The notes beneath the pieces are model-generated. The model was given only the letters and a program-made list of their open reading frames with translations, made no database searches and was not told the origin of the DNA. A stretch of 5,578 nt of DNA from Planctomycetota bacterium. Lineage in GTDB: Bacteria > Planctomycetota > Planctomycetia > Gemmatales > Gemmataceae. Below are positions 1-5,578 of the stretch, in pieces. The stretch lies in contig JACQFG010000265.1 in assembly GCA_016200155.1 (NCBI GenBank), forward strand, positions 1 through 5,578. The letters run 5' to 3'. Each line of letters opens with the position of its first letter. Within the stretch, counting starts at the first letter, position 1. Position numbers and translations under genes: made by a program.

Positions 1-14
1 CCCCCCCCCCCCCC
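1..14. repeat. Poly-C homopolymer run at the window edge
   Basis: The first 14 bases are all C. Nothing coding is attached to it. Because it lies exactly at the edge, it could be a sequencing or assembly artefact, a genuine homopolymer that ended an assembly, or part of a longer tract that is cut off. The bases are seen directly; the explanation is open. Confidence 0.7.
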
Positions 15-46
15 ACCACGAAAATTCGCGCGCGACCGCCCAACGA

Positions 47-74
47 TTGACTCCGATCGACCGCGTATTATAAT
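47..74 (+). promoter_or_regulatory. Sigma-70-type promoter of the efflux operon
   Basis: A -35 box TTGACT (47-52; 5 of 6 match to TTGACA) is followed by a 16-nt spacer and a perfect -10 box TATAAT (69-74). Both are on the coding strand of the efflux genes, with the expected transcription start near 81-82. The surrounding DNA is GC-rich, so an AT-rich -10 with a well-spaced -35 is unlikely to be chance. The predicted leader before the adaptor start is about 90 nt. Start site and activity are inferred from sequence only. Confidence 0.75.
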
Positions 75-77
75 TAG

Positions 78-91
78 ACTGACCGGTCAGT
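78..91. promoter_or_regulatory. Palindromic operator overlapping the transcription start, TetR/AcrR-like
   Basis: ACTGACCGGTCAGT is a perfect 14-bp palindrome with no central spacer. It begins 3 nt after the -10 box and covers the predicted start of transcription, where a bound repressor would block RNA polymerase. TetR-family regulators (AcrR, TtgR and relatives) commonly control RND efflux operons through such short palindromes near the promoter. The palindrome and its position are seen directly; the regulator family is inferred, and no regulator gene lies in the window. Confidence 0.6.
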
Positions 92-162
92 ACCGATTTG
101 AATTGTCGCAATCTCCACTTTTTCCGCGAGCGCAAATCGCATGGACGCGGGTCGCCGCAGTC

Positions 163-167
163 AGGGG
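163..167 (+). promoter_or_regulatory. Ribosome binding site of the adaptor gene
   Basis: AGGGG lies 5 nt before the ATG at 173. It supports that ATG over an in-frame TTG at 98. The longer reading would put about 25 polar residues in front of the lipoprotein signal sequence. Confidence 0.55.
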
Positions 168-172
168 CGGGT

Positions 173-1408
173 ATGCACATCAGCCGACTTGGCTTTCTCA
201 TTCTCAGCATCGGCGTCGTGGGCTGCACAACGAGGGGCGCCGAGAAACCGCCGGGCAAGCCGCCCGAGGTGCTGGTGACGGCGGCGGTCAGCGCGCCGAT
301 CACCGACTTCGAAGCGTTCACCGGGCGCACCGAGGCCAAGAACACCATCGAGGTCAAGGCGCGCGTCACCGGCTATCTCGACAAGGTCCTCTTCAAGGAC
401 GGCGCGACCGTCAAGGAGGGGGACGTCCTGTTCGAGATCGACCCGCGTCCCTACGAGATCGAGCTGCGCCGGGCCGATGCGAACCTGATCAAGGGGGAGG
501 CCAAGGCCAAGCGGGCCGAGGCCGACTTTCGCCGGGCCGAGATGGCCAAGCAGTCGAAATCGATCAGCCCCGAAAAGTTCGACGAGATCAGCGGCGATCG
601 CAACCTCGCCAAGGCCGATCTCGATGTCATCCGCGCGGACGTCGCCAGGGCCCGGCTCAATCTCCTCTACACCAAGGTCATCGTGCCCACCCTCGACAAC
701 GGCAAGCCGGCCGATCCGAAACAACCGCGCCTCGGACAGGTCAGCCGACGCATGAAGGACCCCGGCAACCTCATCAAGGCCGACGAGACGATGCTCACCA
801 CCATCGTCACCCATGACCCCATGTACGTCTACTTCGACGTCGATGAACGGACGGTGCTGCGCCTGCGCGCCCTGATCGCCCAGAAGAAGATCAAATCGGT
901 CAACGAGATGACGTTCGACTTCGAGCTGGCCAACGACGAGGGAACGTACCCGCATGCCGGCCAGATCAGCTTCGAGGACAATCGGCTCGACGCCGGCACC
1001 GGCACGCTCCAGCTGCGCGGCGAGTTCAAGAACACCAAGGGCCTCGCCCCCGGCTTGTTCGTGCGGCTTCGCCTCTACATCGGCGCCCCGCGCACCGCGG
1101 TCCTCGTCCCCGAGCGCGCCCTTGGCACCGATCAGGGGCAGAAGTTCCTTTACCTCGTCAAGAAGGAAACCGACAAGGAAGGCAAGGTGATGCACAAGGC
1201 CGAGTACCGCGGCGGCGCCGACCTCGAACTCGGCGCCCTGCGCGACGGCTGGCGCGTGGTCGAAAAAGGCGTCAATGCCGGCGACATCGTCATCTGGAGC
1301 GGCCTGCAGCGCGTGCGCAAGGATGCAACCATCAGTCCCAAGGACCAGGCCGCGCCTGGCAGGCCGGCCGTCAAGGACGCGAAAAGCGTGGAAGCGCCGA
1401 AGGGTTAA
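173..1408 (+). CDS. RND efflux periplasmic adaptor (membrane fusion protein), lipoprotein
   Basis: This 411-residue adaptor would bridge an inner-membrane RND permease and an outer-membrane TolC-like channel. The chosen ATG gives a short lipoprotein signal: basic start (MHISR), hydrophobic stretch, then a lipobox V-V-G-C with the lipidated cysteine at residue 18. Next come a beta strand and the first half of a lipoyl domain (about 58-94; V-T-G-Y-L, D-G-x-x-V-K-E-G-D-x-L-F-x-I-D), an alpha-helical coiled-coil hairpin (about 95-165, rich in Ala, Lys, Glu and Arg), the returning lipoyl half ending in D-P-G-N-L (196-200), a beta-barrel (about 215-305) with D-V-D-E-R-T-V-L-R-L-R, and a membrane-proximal domain starting near A-V-L-V-P-E-R (309-315). 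The tail is Pro/Lys-rich. The usual 'AP-x-DGR' return strand is interrupted by about 14 residues (174-187). Family length is usually 370-420, so it looks complete. It is the first gene of the operon, under the promoter at 47-74. Adaptor identity is firm; the substrate is unknown. Confidence 0.93.
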   Translation: MHISRLGFLILSIGVVGCTTRGAEKPPGKPPEVLVTAAVSAPITDFEAFTGRTEAKNTIEVKARVTGYLDKVLFKDGATVKEGDVLFEIDPRPYEIELRRADANLIKGEAKAKRAEADFRRAEMAKQSKSISPEKFDEISGDRNLAKADLDVIRADVARARLNLLYTKVIVPTLDNGKPADPKQPRLGQVSRRMKDPGNLIKADETMLTTIVTHDPMYVYFDVDERTVLRLRALIAQKKIKSVNEMTFDFELANDEGTYPHAGQISFEDNRLDAGTGTLQLRGEFKNTKGLAPGLFVRLRLYIGAPRTAVLVPERALGTDQGQKFLYLVKKETDKEGKVMHKAEYRGGADLELGALRDGWRVVEKGVNAGDIVIWSGLQRVRKDATISPKDQAAPGRPAVKDAKSVEAPKG

Positions 1409-1409
1409 T

Positions 1410-1467
1410 CATATAGCCCGCCATTCATGGCGGGCCCGGTCGCCCGCCATAAATGGCGGGCTATATG
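1410..1467. repeat. Nested inverted repeat (58-nt hairpin) between adaptor and permease genes
   Basis: Two 26-nt arms (1410-1435 and 1442-1467) are complementary except for one mismatch (C1426 with A1451), around a 6-nt centre CCGGTC. Each arm is itself an inverted repeat: GCCCGCCAT and ATGGCGGGC separated by TC on the left (1416-1435) and by AA on the right (1442-1461). The same 9-mer thus occurs four times in alternating orientation, allowing one long stem or two small ones. It starts 2 nt after the adaptor stop codon and ends 5 nt before the permease ribosome binding site. There is no T-run after it, so an intrinsic terminator is unlikely. It resembles paired REP (BIME-like) elements; a role in transcript processing or stability is inference. 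Confidence 0.85.
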
Positions 1468-1472
1468 GGATC

Positions 1473-1478
1473 GAGGGG
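1473..1478 (+). promoter_or_regulatory. Ribosome binding site of the first permease, deciding a GTG start
   Basis: GAGGGG is 8 nt before the GTG at 1487. It is the only purine-rich site close to the conserved permease N-terminus. It favours the GTG over an in-frame ATG at 1427, which lies inside the hairpin and would add 20 residues not typical of the family. Confidence 0.6.
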
Positions 1479-1486
1479 TTTCCATC

Positions 1487-4400
1487 GTGTTTTCGCGGTT
1501 CTTCATCGATCGGCCGATCTTTGCGGCGGTGCTGTCGATCGTCATCACGCTGGGTGGGGCGATCTCGGTATTCAATTTGCCGCTGGCGCAGTTTCCGCGC
1601 ATCACGCCGCCGACGGTCGCCGTGCAGGCGGTCTACCCCGGCGCCAGCGCCAAGGACGTGGCGGAGTCGGTGGCGGCGCCGATCGAGGAGCGCATCAACG
1701 GCGTCGAAGGCATGATGTACATGTCGAGCCAGTGTACCAACGACGGCTCGTACAACCTCACCGTCACATTCCACCAGGGCATCGACCTGAACATGGCCCA
1801 GGTGCTCGTGCAGAACCGCGTCAACCTGGCGATTCCCAACCTGCCCGATGTCATCAAGGCCGCCGGCGTCACCACCATCAAGCGCTCCCCCGACATCCTC
1901 ATGGGCATCGCCCTCAACTCGCCCAAGGGCCGCTACAACCAGCTCTACCTAAGCAACTACGCCCTCAGGCAAATCAAGGACGAGCTGTCGCGCGTCGACG
2001 GCGTCGGCGATGTCTTCCTGTTCGGCCAGCGCGATTACAGCATGCGCATCTGGATCGATCCGGGCAAGCTCGCCTATCGCAATTTGACGCCCAGCGACGT
2101 CGTCGCCGCCGTCCGCGATCAGAACGCCACGCTCGCCTCGGGCATGATCGGCCAGCCGTCAGGGGTCAGGGGTCAGGAGTCAGGAGTCAGGGGTCAGGGG
2201 TCAAGGATGAACGGAATGCAGGAGACGCAGCTCCCCTTCGAGGTCCTCGGCCGGCTTCACGATGTCGAGCAGTTCGAGAACATCATCGTCAAGACGATGC
2301 CCGGCGGGAAATTGGTTCGGCTGCGCGATGTGGCCCGCGTCGAACTCGGCGCCAAGAGCCAGGATGTCGACACCCAGCTCGACGGCAGCCCGACCGTGTT
2401 CCTCGCCATCTTTCAGCTTCCCGACGCCAACGCCCTGGAGCTGCGCGACCGCGTGATCGCCAAACTCGAAGAGCTGAAAAAGAACTTCCCCGACGATGTC
2501 GATTACGACGTCGGCTTCGACACGACCCCCTACACGCGCGAATCGATCCACGAGGTGTTCAACACGCTGCGCGACGCCATCATCCTCGTCGCCCTGGTCG
2601 TCTTGCTCTTCCTGCAGAACTGGCGCTCGGCCATCATTCCGCTCATTGCGGTGCCGGTGGCGATCATCGGCACCTTCAGCGTGATGGCGGCGCTCGGCTT
2701 CAGCCTGAACAACCTGACGCTGTTCGGCCTGGTGCTGGCGATCGGCATCGTCGTCGATGACGCCATCGTCGTCGTCGAGGCGGTCGAGCATCACATCGAA
2801 AACGGCCTGGCGCCGCGCGAGGCGACCATCAAGGCGATGCAGCAGGTGTCCGGCCCCGTCATCGCCGTCGGACTCGTGCTCAGTGCCGTGTTCGTGCCCT
2901 GCGCGTTCATCAGCGGCATCACGGGGTTGTTCTTTCGGCAGTTCGCCCTGACGATTGCCGTCTCGACGATCATCTCGGCGTTCAACTCGCTGACGTTGAG
3001 CCCGGCGTTGACGGCGCTCCTCTTGCGGCCCGTCGAGAAGGAGACCGCGCCGCCGTTGCCGAGATTGGCGTTTGCGCTGCTCGGCGGGCTGGCGGGATAT
3101 GCGTGGCTATCGCCGTGGCTGGAAGGGGCGGCCCGCGAACTCGGCATCGACGGCAAGCCGGCGCATGTCACTCTCGGCGCACAGATCGTCGGAGCGATCC
3201 TCGGCGCCCTGGTCGGCTGGTTTCCGAGCCCGTGGCTCAACCAGGCGCTGGCGTTCTTCTTCCGCGGGTTCAATTTCGTGTTCCGCAAGGCGACCGCGGG
3301 GTACGCGGGAGGCGTCGGCCGGCTGCTCCACTTCAGCAGCGTCGCGCTGATTCTGTACGCCGGCCTGGTGGTGCTGACCTACTTCGGCTTCATCACGACG
3401 CCGCGCGGGTTCATTCCCAATCAGGACATGGGCTACCTGATGGTGAACGTCCAGCTTCCCGATTCCGCGTCGATGGAACGCACGCAGGCGGTCATGGCCA
3501 TGGCCGACAAGATCACCCGCGCTCATCCGGCCGTTCGGCATGCGACCGCCATCTCGGGGCAATCGTTCGCGCTCAGCGCGGCCGGGTCGAACTTCGGGTC
3601 GATGTTCGTCAACCTGCAGCCTTACGGCTTTCGCCGCGATCTGGAGCGGACGATGAGCGCGGAGGATCGCGCGAAGTTCGGCGGGGCGACGGCGGACGCG
3701 ATTGCCGCCTATCTGCGCCGCGAGTACGAGGGGCAGATTCACGACGGCAGCATTGCCGTGTTCGGTCCGCCGCCGGTGCGCGGCGTCGGCCGGGCCGGCG
3801 GTTTCGCGTTTGTCCTGGAGGATCGCGGCGATCTCGGGCCGGTCGAGCTGCAAAAGTGGGCCGAGCGGCTCGCCACGCTGGGCAACAACCCGCGCGCCAC
3901 GGGGGCCGTCCAGACCGGGCTCGATTTCGACAGCACCGATCTGAACACGATGCCCGACAAGCTGGCCGAACTCGCCAAGGAGCATCCGGAGATCGACCGA
4001 CAGCCGGGGCTGCTCGGCATGTTCACGGTCTTCCGCGCCAATGTGCCGCAATTTCAGATTCGCCCCGACCCGCGCGAGATCACGGCCCGCAAGGTGCGCG
4101 TCGAGGATGCCGCCGCCACGCTCAGCATCAGCCAGGGCTCGCTGTACGCCAACGACTTCAATCGGCTCGGGCGCACCTGGCAGGTGATCGTCCAGGCCGA
4201 CTCCCCGTTCCGCTATCGCAAGGAGGACCTTTATCAACTCAAGACACGCAACACCGACGGCAAGATGGTCCCGCTCGGCGCGCTGGGCACCATGCGCGAC
4301 GTCTCCGGCCCGCTCATCCTCAACCGCTACAACATGTACCCCGCCGCGACGATCAACGGCAGCTCCGGCCCCGGCATGAGTTCGCGCCAGGCGATCGACG

Positions 4401-5080
4401 TCATGCAGAAGCTGGCCGACAAGGAATTGCCGCACTCCATGTCGTTCGAATGGACCGACATGTCGTACCTGGAGCTGCAGGCGGGCAACACGGCGATGAT
4501 CATCTTCGGGTTCGCCGTCGTCATGGTGTTCCTGGTGCTGGCGGCCCAGTATGAGAGCTGGTCGCTGCCGCTGGCGGTGATCCTCGTCGTGCCGATGTGC
4601 CTCTTGAGCGCCATCATCGGCGTGCGGCTGGCGGGGATGGACATCAATATCTTCACGCAGATCGGCTTCGTCGTCTTGGTCGGCCTGTCGAGCAAGAACG
4701 CGATCCTGATCGTGGAGTTCGCCAAGAAGGAGCGCGAGGCCGGCGTGCCGCGCTTCGAGGCGACGCTCGACGCCTGCCGGTTGCGGCTGCGGCCGATCGT
4801 GATGACGTCGTTCGCGTTCATCCTCGGCGTGCTGCCGCTGCTCGTCTCGGAAGGGGCCGGCGCCGAGATGCGCCGCACGCTCGGCATGGCGGTGTTCAGC
4901 GGCATGCTCGGCGTGACGATCTTCGGCATCGTGCTGACGCCGGTGTTCTTCTACAACATCGATCGCCTGGGCGAATCGCCGTGGCTGAACACGCCGTTCA
5001 TGAGCGGGCTGCGCGCGGTGCTGCGGTTCGTGACATTCGGATTTGCGCATTCGCTTTATCGGTTGACGGTTCGCAGATAA
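1487..5080 (+). CDS. RND multidrug efflux permease, HAE1 family (AcrB-like), enlarged
   Basis: This inner-membrane proton/drug antiporter has 1197 residues, against about 1030-1060 for typical AcrB-like proteins. The GTG start gives the classic beginning F-S-R-F-F-I-D-R-P-I-F. The protein shows TM1 (about 10-28), the first periplasmic porter loop, TM2-TM6 (about 363-515), a second porter loop and TM8-TM12 (about 1004-1160). The proton-relay residues are present: D424 and D425 in TM4 (AcrB D407/D408), K1070 in S-K-N-A-I-L-I-V-E (K940), R1100 (R971) and T1107 (T978). Three segments explain most of the extra length: residues 225-245, encoded by a 7-bp tandem repeat; about 516-589, after TM6, with two hydrophobic stretches; and about 799-833 in the second periplasmic loop. 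It follows the adaptor after 78 nt and is followed by a second permease after 77 nt, so all three are likely co-transcribed. DD in TM4 and sequence style point to HAE1 rather than heavy-metal (CusA) permeases. The exact drugs are not predictable. Confidence 0.95.
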   Translation: MFSRFFIDRPIFAAVLSIVITLGGAISVFNLPLAQFPRITPPTVAVQAVYPGASAKDVAESVAAPIEERINGVEGMMYMSSQCTNDGSYNLTVTFHQGIDLNMAQVLVQNRVNLAIPNLPDVIKAAGVTTIKRSPDILMGIALNSPKGRYNQLYLSNYALRQIKDELSRVDGVGDVFLFGQRDYSMRIWIDPGKLAYRNLTPSDVVAAVRDQNATLASGMIGQPSGVRGQESGVRGQGSRMNGMQETQLPFEVLGRLHDVEQFENIIVKTMPGGKLVRLRDVARVELGAKSQDVDTQLDGSPTVFLAIFQLPDANALELRDRVIAKLEELKKNFPDDVDYDVGFDTTPYTRESIHEVFNTLRDAIILVALVVLLFLQNWRSAIIPLIAVPVAIIGTFSVMAALGFSLNNLTLFGLVLAIGIVVDDAIVVVEAVEHHIENGLAPREATIKAMQQVSGPVIAVGLVLSAVFVPCAFISGITGLFFRQFALTIAVSTIISAFNSLTLSPALTALLLRPVEKETAPPLPRLAFALLGGLAGYAWLSPWLEGAARELGIDGKPAHVTLGAQIVGAILGALVGWFPSPWLNQALAFFFRGFNFVFRKATAGYAGGVGRLLHFSSVALILYAGLVVLTYFGFITTPRGFIPNQDMGYLMVNVQLPDSASMERTQAVMAMADKITRAHPAVRHATAISGQSFALSAAGSNFGSMFVNLQPYGFRRDLERTMSAEDRAKFGGATADAIAAYLRREYEGQIHDGSIAVFGPPPVRGVGRAGGFAFVLEDRGDLGPVELQKWAERLATLGNNPRATGAVQTGLDFDSTDLNTMPDKLAELAKEHPEIDRQPGLLGMFTVFRANVPQFQIRPDPREITARKVRVEDAAATLSISQGSLYANDFNRLGRTWQVIVQADSPFRYRKEDLYQLKTRNTDGKMVPLGALGTMRDVSGPLILNRYNMYPAATINGSSGPGMSSRQAIDVMQKLADKELPHSMSFEWTDMSYLELQAGNTAMIIFGFAVVMVFLVLAAQYESWSLPLAVILVVPMCLLSAIIGVRLAGMDINIFTQIGFVVLVGLSSKNAILIVEFAKKEREAGVPRFEATLDACRLRLRPIVMTSFAFILGVLPLLVSEGAGAEMRRTLGMAVFSGMLGVTIFGIVLTPVFFYNIDRLGESPWLNTPFMSGLRAVLRFVTFGFAHSLYRLTVRR
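2158..2206 (+). repeat. Seven-copy heptamer tandem repeat inside the permease gene
   Basis: Seven head-to-tail copies of a 7-bp unit, GTCAGGG or GTCAGGA (last copy GTCAAGG), fill 49 nt. The order is G, G, A, A, G, G, then the variant. Three copies make 21 nt, so translation yields a 7-residue peptide repeat, S-G-V-R-G-Q-E then S-G-V-R-G-Q-G (residues 225-238). It sits in the first periplasmic loop between G-Q-P and the strand leading to L-G-R-L, where related permeases usually have only a short linker. Repeat expansion is the likely origin. Confidence 0.9.
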
Positions 5081-5085
5081 CGTTT

Positions 5086-5141
5086 GCCGCTTGCGGCTTA
5101 GCGTTCGCATGGCGCCACGCGAACGCTAAGCCGCAAGCGGC
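5086..5141. repeat. Nested inverted repeat (56-nt palindrome) between the two permease genes
   Basis: Arms of 23 nt (5086-5108 and 5119-5141) are perfectly complementary. The centre continues as TGGC/GCCA after a single mismatch (A5109 with C5118), so the whole 56 nt is almost one palindrome. Each outer end is a mini-hairpin too: GCCGC-TT-GCGGC (5086-5097) and GCCGC-AA-GCGGC (5130-5141). In RNA the stem could gain three U-G pairs outside (5083-5085 with 5142-5144). It begins 5 nt after the first permease stop codon. There is no T-run on the downstream side, so termination is not indicated. The sequence is unrelated to the hairpin at 1410-1467 but has the same nested design. Confidence 0.85.
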
Positions 5142-5157
5142 GGGAACGAAAATCAAC

Positions 5158-5578
5158 ATGTTCACACGGTTCTTCATCGATCGGCCGATCTTTGCGTCGG
5201 TGATGTCGATCATCATCACGCTGGCGGGGGGCATTGCGCTCTTCTCGCTGCCGATCGCGCAGTATCCGGAGATCACGCCGCCGACCGTGGAAGTGTCCGC
5301 CGTCTATCCCGGCGCGAACGCCAACGTCGTCGTCGACACCGTGGCGTCGCCGATCGAGCAGCAGGTCAACGGCGTCGAGGGCATGATGTACATGTCGAGC
5401 CAGTGCACCAACGACGGCTCGTACTCGCTGACCATCACCTTCCAGCACGGCGTCGATCTCAACATCGCCCAGGTGCTGGTGCAGAACCGCGTCGCCCTCG
5501 CCCAGCCGATCCTGCCCGACCTCGTCAAGCGGCGCGGCGTGTCGGTCAAGAAGAAGTCCCCCAGCGTGCTGATGATCG
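5158..5578 (+). CDS. Second RND multidrug efflux permease, HAE1 family, N-terminal part only
   Basis: An open frame runs from ATG 5158 off the window end: 140 complete codons with no stop. It begins M-F-T-R-F-F-I-D-R-P-I-F, followed by TM1 and the start of the first periplasmic porter domain (I-T-P-P-T-V, A-V-Y-P-G-A, N-G-V-E-G-M-M-Y-M-S-S, V-L-V-Q-N-R-V, K-K-K-S-P). By hand alignment about 95 of 140 residues match the first permease. The two genes share exact runs of 30 nt (1496-1525 and 5167-5196) and 26 nt (1709-1734 and 5380-5405), so they are paralogs. The ribosome binding site is weak (GGGA at 5142-5145, 12 nt before the ATG, at the foot of the upstream hairpin). It is probably the third gene of the operon. 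The proton-relay residues lie beyond the window, so activity cannot be judged. Confidence 0.93.
   Translation, partial: MFTRFFIDRPIFASVMSIIITLAGGIALFSLPIAQYPEITPPTVEVSAVYPGANANVVVDTVASPIEQQVNGVEGMMYMSSQCTNDGSYSLTITFQHGVDLNIAQVLVQNRVALAQPILPDLVKRRGVSVKKKSPSVLMI

Noticed and set aside
141..278. A short upstream open frame starting ATG at 141 in the leader
   Set aside because: No convincing ribosome binding site and it runs out of frame into the adaptor with no peptide resembling a known leader.
161..1195. A 344-codon open frame on the - strand opposite the adaptor
   Set aside because: Low-complexity Leu/Gly/Asp/Arg composition without a family signature; the + strand gene has clear domains.
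1410..1467. Rho-independent terminator after the adaptor
   Set aside because: The stem is strong but no T-run follows, and the next gene starts 19 nt later on the same strand. The same applies to 5086-5141.
1508..1519. Palindrome GATCGGCCGATC as a regulatory site, repeated at 5179-5190
   Set aside because: It encodes the conserved I-D-R-P-I stretch at the same place in both permeases, so coding constraint and paralogy explain it.
2158..2206. CRISPR-like array
   Set aside because: Units are 7 bp, directly adjacent with no spacers, and inside a coding frame.
1453..2760. A 435-codon frame on the + strand overlapping the first permease
   Set aside because: Arg/His/Gly-rich out-of-frame shadow. 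It only matters as the frame entered if the heptamer repeat gains one copy.
3107..5110. A 667-codon open frame on the - strand
   Set aside because: It lies antisense to the permease, its translation is dominated by His, Arg, Asp and Glu with no recognisable domain, and such frames are expected opposite GC-rich genes.

Overview
The window is a GC-rich piece of a tripartite multidrug-efflux operon of the RND (resistance-nodulation-division) type, read entirely on the + strand. It probably comes from a planctomycete-like bacterium. That guess rests on the adaptor carrying a 'DVDERTVLRLR' motif and a 'RRMKDPGNLIKADETMLTTIV' type block (shown here only as a pattern), on the enlarged HAE1 permease, on two permeases in tandem, and on short palindromic repeats between genes. 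It is an impression from family knowledge, not a database match.

Layout. Positions 1-172 hold a poly-C run at the very edge, a near-consensus sigma-70-type promoter (TTGACT, 16-nt spacer, TATAAT) and a perfect 14-bp palindrome placed over the expected transcription start, which looks like a TetR/AcrR-type repressor operator. Positions 173-1408 encode a lipoprotein periplasmic adaptor (membrane fusion protein). A 78-nt spacer filled by a 58-nt nested hairpin follows. Positions 1487-5080 encode a 1197-residue HAE1-type RND permease with intact proton-relay residues. It has three extra segments compared with AcrB-size proteins, one of them made by a 7-bp tandem repeat. A second spacer, 77 nt long and filled by a 56-nt nested hairpin of unrelated sequence, separates it from a second, closely similar permease that starts at 5158 and runs off the window end.

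How the genes work together. The permeases would sit in the inner membrane and use the proton gradient to expel hydrophobic or amphiphilic compounds. The adaptor would link them to a TolC-like outer-membrane channel, which is not in the window, nor is the regulator. Two paralogous permeases behind one adaptor recall the MdtABC arrangement, where two different permeases form a mixed trimer.

The basic system is a known one. The less ordinary features are the two matching hairpin-filled spacers, the frame-sensitive heptamer repeat inside the first permease, the extra hydrophobic segments in that permease, and the compact promoter-operator. No RNA gene, CRISPR array, insertion sequence or U-tract terminator was seen.
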